In this document: in pieces, positions 5,403 to 8,369 of the stretch
Numbering within the stretch: position 1 is the stretch's first letter
How the letters are laid out: every line of letters begins with the position of its first letter
Assembly: GCA_028686145.1 (NCBI GenBank)
Contig: JAQUCQ010000134.1
Coordinates: 1-8,369, forward strand
DNA length: 8,369 nucleotides
Source: Desulfuromonadaceae bacterium
Lineage (GTDB): Bacteria > Desulfobacterota > Desulfuromonadia > Geobacterales > Pseudopelobacteraceae
Direction: 5' to 3'
Made by a program: the position numbers and the translations under genes
The notes under the pieces: model-generated
The model's database searches: none
Seen by the model: only the letters and a program-made list of their open reading frames with translations
Told to the model about the DNA's origin: nothing

Positions 5403-7958
5403 CTATTCCGCCTGAGCGCCTGGTGGAGCGCGGCGCCGGATGAGCAGAACCATCACGGCCGGCAACGTCACCAGCGCGAACAGGGCCGTAAACCCTACCC
5501 CGAAATTGGTGGCCCAGCCGATCGAAGCCAGTGCGGGATAATTGGCAAACGCCAGTGAGCCGAAACCGGCGATAGTGGTTAGCGCCGAAATCAGCACTGC
5601 CCGCCCGGCCTGAATGAACCGCCCTTCTCTGCCCTCTGAAGGGCCAACTAACGTCCGATGGCGGAGGTGCAGGCCGTAGTCGCTTCCCATCCCGATAATG
5701 GTCACCAGCACCATGGCATTCATGAAATTAAGCCCCATCCCATTCAACGCCATGATACCCAACATAGCCAGCGACCCGGCGACTACCGGAAACATGGCGT
5801 AGAAAATTCCGCTCGATGATCCGAAATGGGCCACCAAAAGAAACAGCACCAGCAGACCGCCGATCAGGAACGCCCAGAGGAAGCTCTGCTTGACTGACGC
5901 GGCTAATTGATCGCTCACCAGATCCACACTGGTAACCCGTGCTGTAGGGTCGATACCGCCCAGTTCATGTAAAAAGGTGCCTTGATCGAAACCGGTATTC
6001 TGGTAATACAGATACAGCAGCGCGTGATAACCTGCCGCGTCCCTGACCAGGTGACGATCCGCCACACCCCGTAGCGGCGATGCCTTCAGCCGGGCAAGGG
6101 CTTCCTCCTCAGGCACCGGTTTCATGGCGCTGCCTGCAGCGAGCGCAGCTATGAATGGCTGAAAGGGCTGTGATTCAAACCCCTGCCGGTCCAGTGCTGT
6201 GGTCAGACCTGCCGCAGTCAAACCGTCCCGTTTTCTGACGGAAATGGCGCGGATGATCTCCTCCTGCCGGGTTCGGTTATTCACTATTTGCCCCAGCGAG
6301 GACCAACTGCTGATGCTGCCCGTGCTCAGCAACTTTTGCGCCAGCCCATCAACCCGTGCCGCGCGTTGCAGCACTTTTCCCAGTTCCTTCCCTTCCACCG
6401 CCACCAGCAGCTGTTTCGGGGCCAAGCTCAGGTGGCGCTCAATCTTTTCCTGGGCCAGAAACGCCTCTGAGTGCCGCGGCTGCAGGTTTTTAAGATTGCC
6501 GTCAAAAAAGGTTTGGGTGGACGCTGCCGCCATGAAGATAATCGTCACAACGGAGACAACCACGATGGCACGGGGAAATCGCCCGGCCAAACGCCAGACA
6601 TGACGCAGGCCGAGGCCCGGAATTGGCTGGTATGTGGCAGGGAAGCGCCGTTCCATATACACGAGCAACGGCGGCAGGAAGAAGAAGGTCGTGTAGAGCG
6701 AAAACAACACCCCCAGCCCGACCAGCAGACCCAGTTCAGAGAGAGCCCGTACGTCGGAAAGCATCAGGGCAAAAAAGGGTATGGATGTGGTGGTGGCGGC
6801 GGTAAAAAGACCGTGCCCGGTATCGACAACGGCGAGGCGCAATGCCTCATCAGCCCCTGTGCCGGACGTTCGTTCGCTGTGAAAACGGTCGTAGAGATGG
6901 ATCGAGTAGTCGGTCCCCAGACCGACGATCAGTGCCATAAAAGCAAAGGAAATGATGTGGATCGACGGGAGGATCACCCCGGCGACACCCAGCGCCAAAG
7001 CGACACCGACGGCGATGATCAGCGGCAGGAGCAGGGTGGGAAGAATGCGGCGGTATACCGTAAAGAAGATTGCCAGCACCACCACCAGCGAAGAGAGGAT
7101 GCAGACAAGGATATTGGACTTCATCGCCGCTTCATCCAGCACTGCACTGATATGAGCGCCGGCGCAGGAAATGGCAACCGTTGACCCCTGCCGCGCTTGA
7201 TTGATACTCGTCACCAGGGCGCGGGCAAAAGCCATATCCTGTACCGGCCGGGCCGGTTCGGCAATCATGATCAACACTTTACCGTCCCGCGAAATGAAAT
7301 AGGGTGAGGACGGATCCAGGTCAAGCGCCTGGCTTGCTACCTTGAGCCGCGGGAGAATCAGGTCACGAAGATAGAGCGGATCTGCAGTGGCTAACCCGGT
7401 CATGGCACCGCCGAACTGGCTGGCCAAGTCGGCCTGGAGACGGTTCAAGGATGCATCCATTGAACCGGGGGAAAAGTGCTGCAGTAACCCGGGGACATCT
7501 TCAAGCCCGATAAAAAGCTGCGGGCGGGTCACGGCATAGGCGATGAAATCAGTAAAAGCAGCAGCCTCGCTCTCGTCAAAAACCCTCCAGGTAATGCGCC
7601 GGAAGGCCGGCTTCCCGTCAACCTGTGCCGTACGGAGGCGTTCGGCAAACCGCGCCGCCTCGCGAGGAAGTTCTTCTTTCTTCCCCTCCAGCAAAAAATA
7701 GGCTTCGTTGGCACTGCCGCTCCACTGCAACGAGTCGAGCAGCAGCCGTAACGCCGGTTGGCGTGCCGGAAAGAGCTGAAAGATATCGGAGTCAAAACGA
7801 GTGGTTGAGATCACCGCTGCCGAAAGCAGCAGCGCGATAAGAAAGGCACCTACTACGGCCCGTGGTTTGGTGGTAGTCGTCCGATAGATCCATTCCAGGT
7901 GGCGGCGGGTGAGAGAATTGACCAGGGAAGTCAGTCTGGAAAAAATTTTCAAGGGCAT
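5403..7958 (-). CDS. RND-superfamily exporter, MMPL/HAE3-like, 12 membrane helices
   Basis: An 851-residue inner-membrane transporter with the two-fold pseudo-symmetry of the RND superfamily. Helix 1 is at ~34-51, followed by a large periplasmic domain to ~280; helices 2-6 lie between ~283 and 434; helix 7 at ~462-480 is followed by a second periplasmic domain to ~690; helices 8-12 lie between ~691 and 839. Each half carries the matching fourth-helix signature with a conserved acidic residue, GLGTDYSIHLYDR (D350) and GMGSDYGLHLRHR (D760), consistent with proton coupling. Length and plan fit the single-component HAE3/MMPL branch, which includes the hopanoid exporter HpnN, and not the ~1040-residue tripartite drug pumps. 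The cargo cannot be read from sequence; a lipid or other hydrophobic molecule is plausible given the LolA-like partner. The ATG at 7956-7958 is 6 bases after the stop of that upstream gene, with AAGGGA 12 bases before it inside the partner's last codons, suggesting coupled translation. Confidence 0.9.
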   Translation of the reverse strand: MPLKIFSRLTSLVNSLTRRHLEWIYRTTTTKPRAVVGAFLIALLLSAAVISTTRFDSDIFQLFPARQPALRLLLDSLQWSGSANEAYFLLEGKKEELPREAARFAERLRTAQVDGKPAFRRITWRVFDESEAAAFTDFIAYAVTRPQLFIGLEDVPGLLQHFSPGSMDASLNRLQADLASQFGGAMTGLATADPLYLRDLILPRLKVASQALDLDPSSPYFISRDGKVLIMIAEPARPVQDMAFARALVTSINQARQGSTVAISCAGAHISAVLDEAAMKSNILVCILSSLVVVLAIFFTVYRRILPTLLLPLIIAVGVALALGVAGVILPSIHIISFAFMALIVGLGTDYSIHLYDRFHSERTSGTGADEALRLAVVDTGHGLFTAATTTSIPFFALMLSDVRALSELGLLVGLGVLFSLYTTFFFLPPLLVYMERRFPATYQPIPGLGLRHVWRLAGRFPRAIVVVSVVTIIFMAAASTQTFFDGNLKNLQPRHSEAFLAQEKIERHLSLAPKQLLVAVEGKELGKVLQRAARVDGLAQKLLSTGSISSWSSLGQIVNNRTRQEEIIRAISVRKRDGLTAAGLTTALDRQGFESQPFQPFIAALAAGSAMKPVPEEEALARLKASPLRGVADRHLVRDAAGYHALLYLYYQNTGFDQGTFLHELGGIDPTARVTSVDLVSDQLAASVKQSFLWAFLIGGLLVLFLLVAHFGSSSGIFYAMFPVVAGSLAMLGIMALNGMGLNFMNAMVLVTIIGMGSDYGLHLRHRTLVGPSEGREGRFIQAGRAVLISALTTIAGFGSLAFANYPALASIGWATNFGVGFTALFALVTLPAVMVLLIRRRAPPGAQAE

Positions 7959-7964
7959 CAGGTT

Positions 7965-8369
7965 CTACAATCCCTTGAGAGCGGAAAGCGGCATGACCGT
8001 AAACCCGTCAAGATGCGGCACAAAAACGGCGTCATCAAGAGGCGTGTTGACCTCCGGCTCATCGAGCGTTATCCGGATCCGGTCGTCACGATCGTTGCGC
8101 AGATCGAGCTGCGCTGCAACCGGAACTCCGTTGACAACGGAATATTTGCTGTAGCGGACAAGATCGCCGCGGACAGATTCCTTGGCTGTGATCAGGCCGT
8201 TTTCGTACGTTACCTTTTCAGAACACCTCAGCGTACCTGTTCGTTCTAACGTTCCGTTCGTCGGCTGTCCGTCTTTGCCCGGGTCGGCATCCATAACCCA
8301 GCGCATCATGCGCCACCCCTGCAAGCCCCCCTTCTCGGGAAGTTCATCGAAACGTCCCACATACGCCGT
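7965..8369 (-). CDS. LolA-like outer-membrane lipoprotein-sorting protein, C-terminal part
   Basis: The frame is open through the right edge of the window, reading T-A-Y-V-G-R-F before the first internal ATG codons, so the N-terminus, including any signal peptide, is missing. The visible ~135 residues have the look of the LolA/LolB-type half-barrel found next to MMPL exporters: a strand ending in RYSKYSVVNGVPVAAQLDL, then DDRIRITLDEPEVNTPLDDAVF, matching the usual closing pattern of an x-I-x-L strand, an acidic residue, N-x-P-L-D and F. Family members bind hydrophobic ligands such as lipoprotein acyl chains in the periplasm. The stop is TAG at 7965-7967, 6 bases before the exporter start, so the two form an operon and probably work together. 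Assignment to the LolA superfamily is based on the C-terminal pattern and on context; a generic periplasmic lipid-binding protein is the alternative. Confidence 0.65.
   Translation of the reverse strand, partial: TAYVGRFDELPEKGGLQGWRMMRWVMDADPGKDGQPTNGTLERTGTLRCSEKVTYENGLITAKESVRGDLVRYSKYSVVNGVPVAAQLDLRNDRDDRIRITLDEPEVNTPLDDAVFVPHLDGFTVMPLSALKGL

Noticed and set aside
6471..7184. 237-codon open frame on the + strand
   Set aside because: It is antisense to the conserved membrane helices of the RND exporter, and its highly charged Gln/Asp/Gly-rich translation resembles no protein family.

Overview
The window looks like a chromosomal stretch from a GC-rich Gram-negative bacterium. The evidence is the non-mevalonate isoprenoid gene ispF, a bacterial gpsA, a 12-helix RND exporter next to a LolA-like lipoprotein-sorting protein (which implies an outer membrane), and a giant beta-strand-repeat surface protein. 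The overall style suggests Desulfuromonadia/Geobacterales (Geobacter, Trichlorobacter or Pelobacter propionicus relatives), but that is an impression from protein families and codon usage, not a demonstrated assignment.

Layout: bases 1-2061 on the + strand are the 3' end of a very long repetitive secreted/surface protein whose start lies before the window. It converges on a block of five minus-strand genes. Read in the direction of transcription (right to left) these are: a LolA-like lipoprotein-sorting protein (8369-7965, 5' end outside the window), an RND/MMPL exporter (7958-5403), an uncharacterised helical protein with a HEAT-like stretch and an acidic tail (about 5292-3703), gpsA (3725-2688, overlapping its upstream neighbour) and ispF (2579-2103). 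A compact GC-rich hairpin sits in the 41-base convergent gap between the adhesin and ispF. A second, stronger hairpin followed by T-rich sequence separates gpsA from ispF.

Possible transcription units, inferred from spacing: the LolA-like gene and the exporter are 6 bases apart and almost certainly co-transcribed. The HEAT-like gene and gpsA overlap and are probably translationally coupled. A perfect TATAAT box in the 110-base gap before the HEAT-like gene suggests it can also start its own transcript. ispF lies behind the gpsA terminator and has a strong ribosome-binding site, so it needs read-through or its own promoter.

Functional theme (inference): four of the six genes touch the envelope. 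GpsA supplies glycerol-3-phosphate for phospholipids, IspF supplies isoprenoid precursors (quinones, undecaprenyl phosphate and, in some relatives, hopanoids), the RND/LolA-like pair resembles systems that move lipids or lipoproteins toward the outer membrane, and the repeat protein is probably displayed outside the cell. I found no mobile element, CRISPR array, tRNA, rRNA or toxin/defence island, and no clearly new system. The least explained items are the HEAT-like protein, the non-repetitive C-terminal tail of the giant protein, and the cargo of the RND/LolA-like pair.
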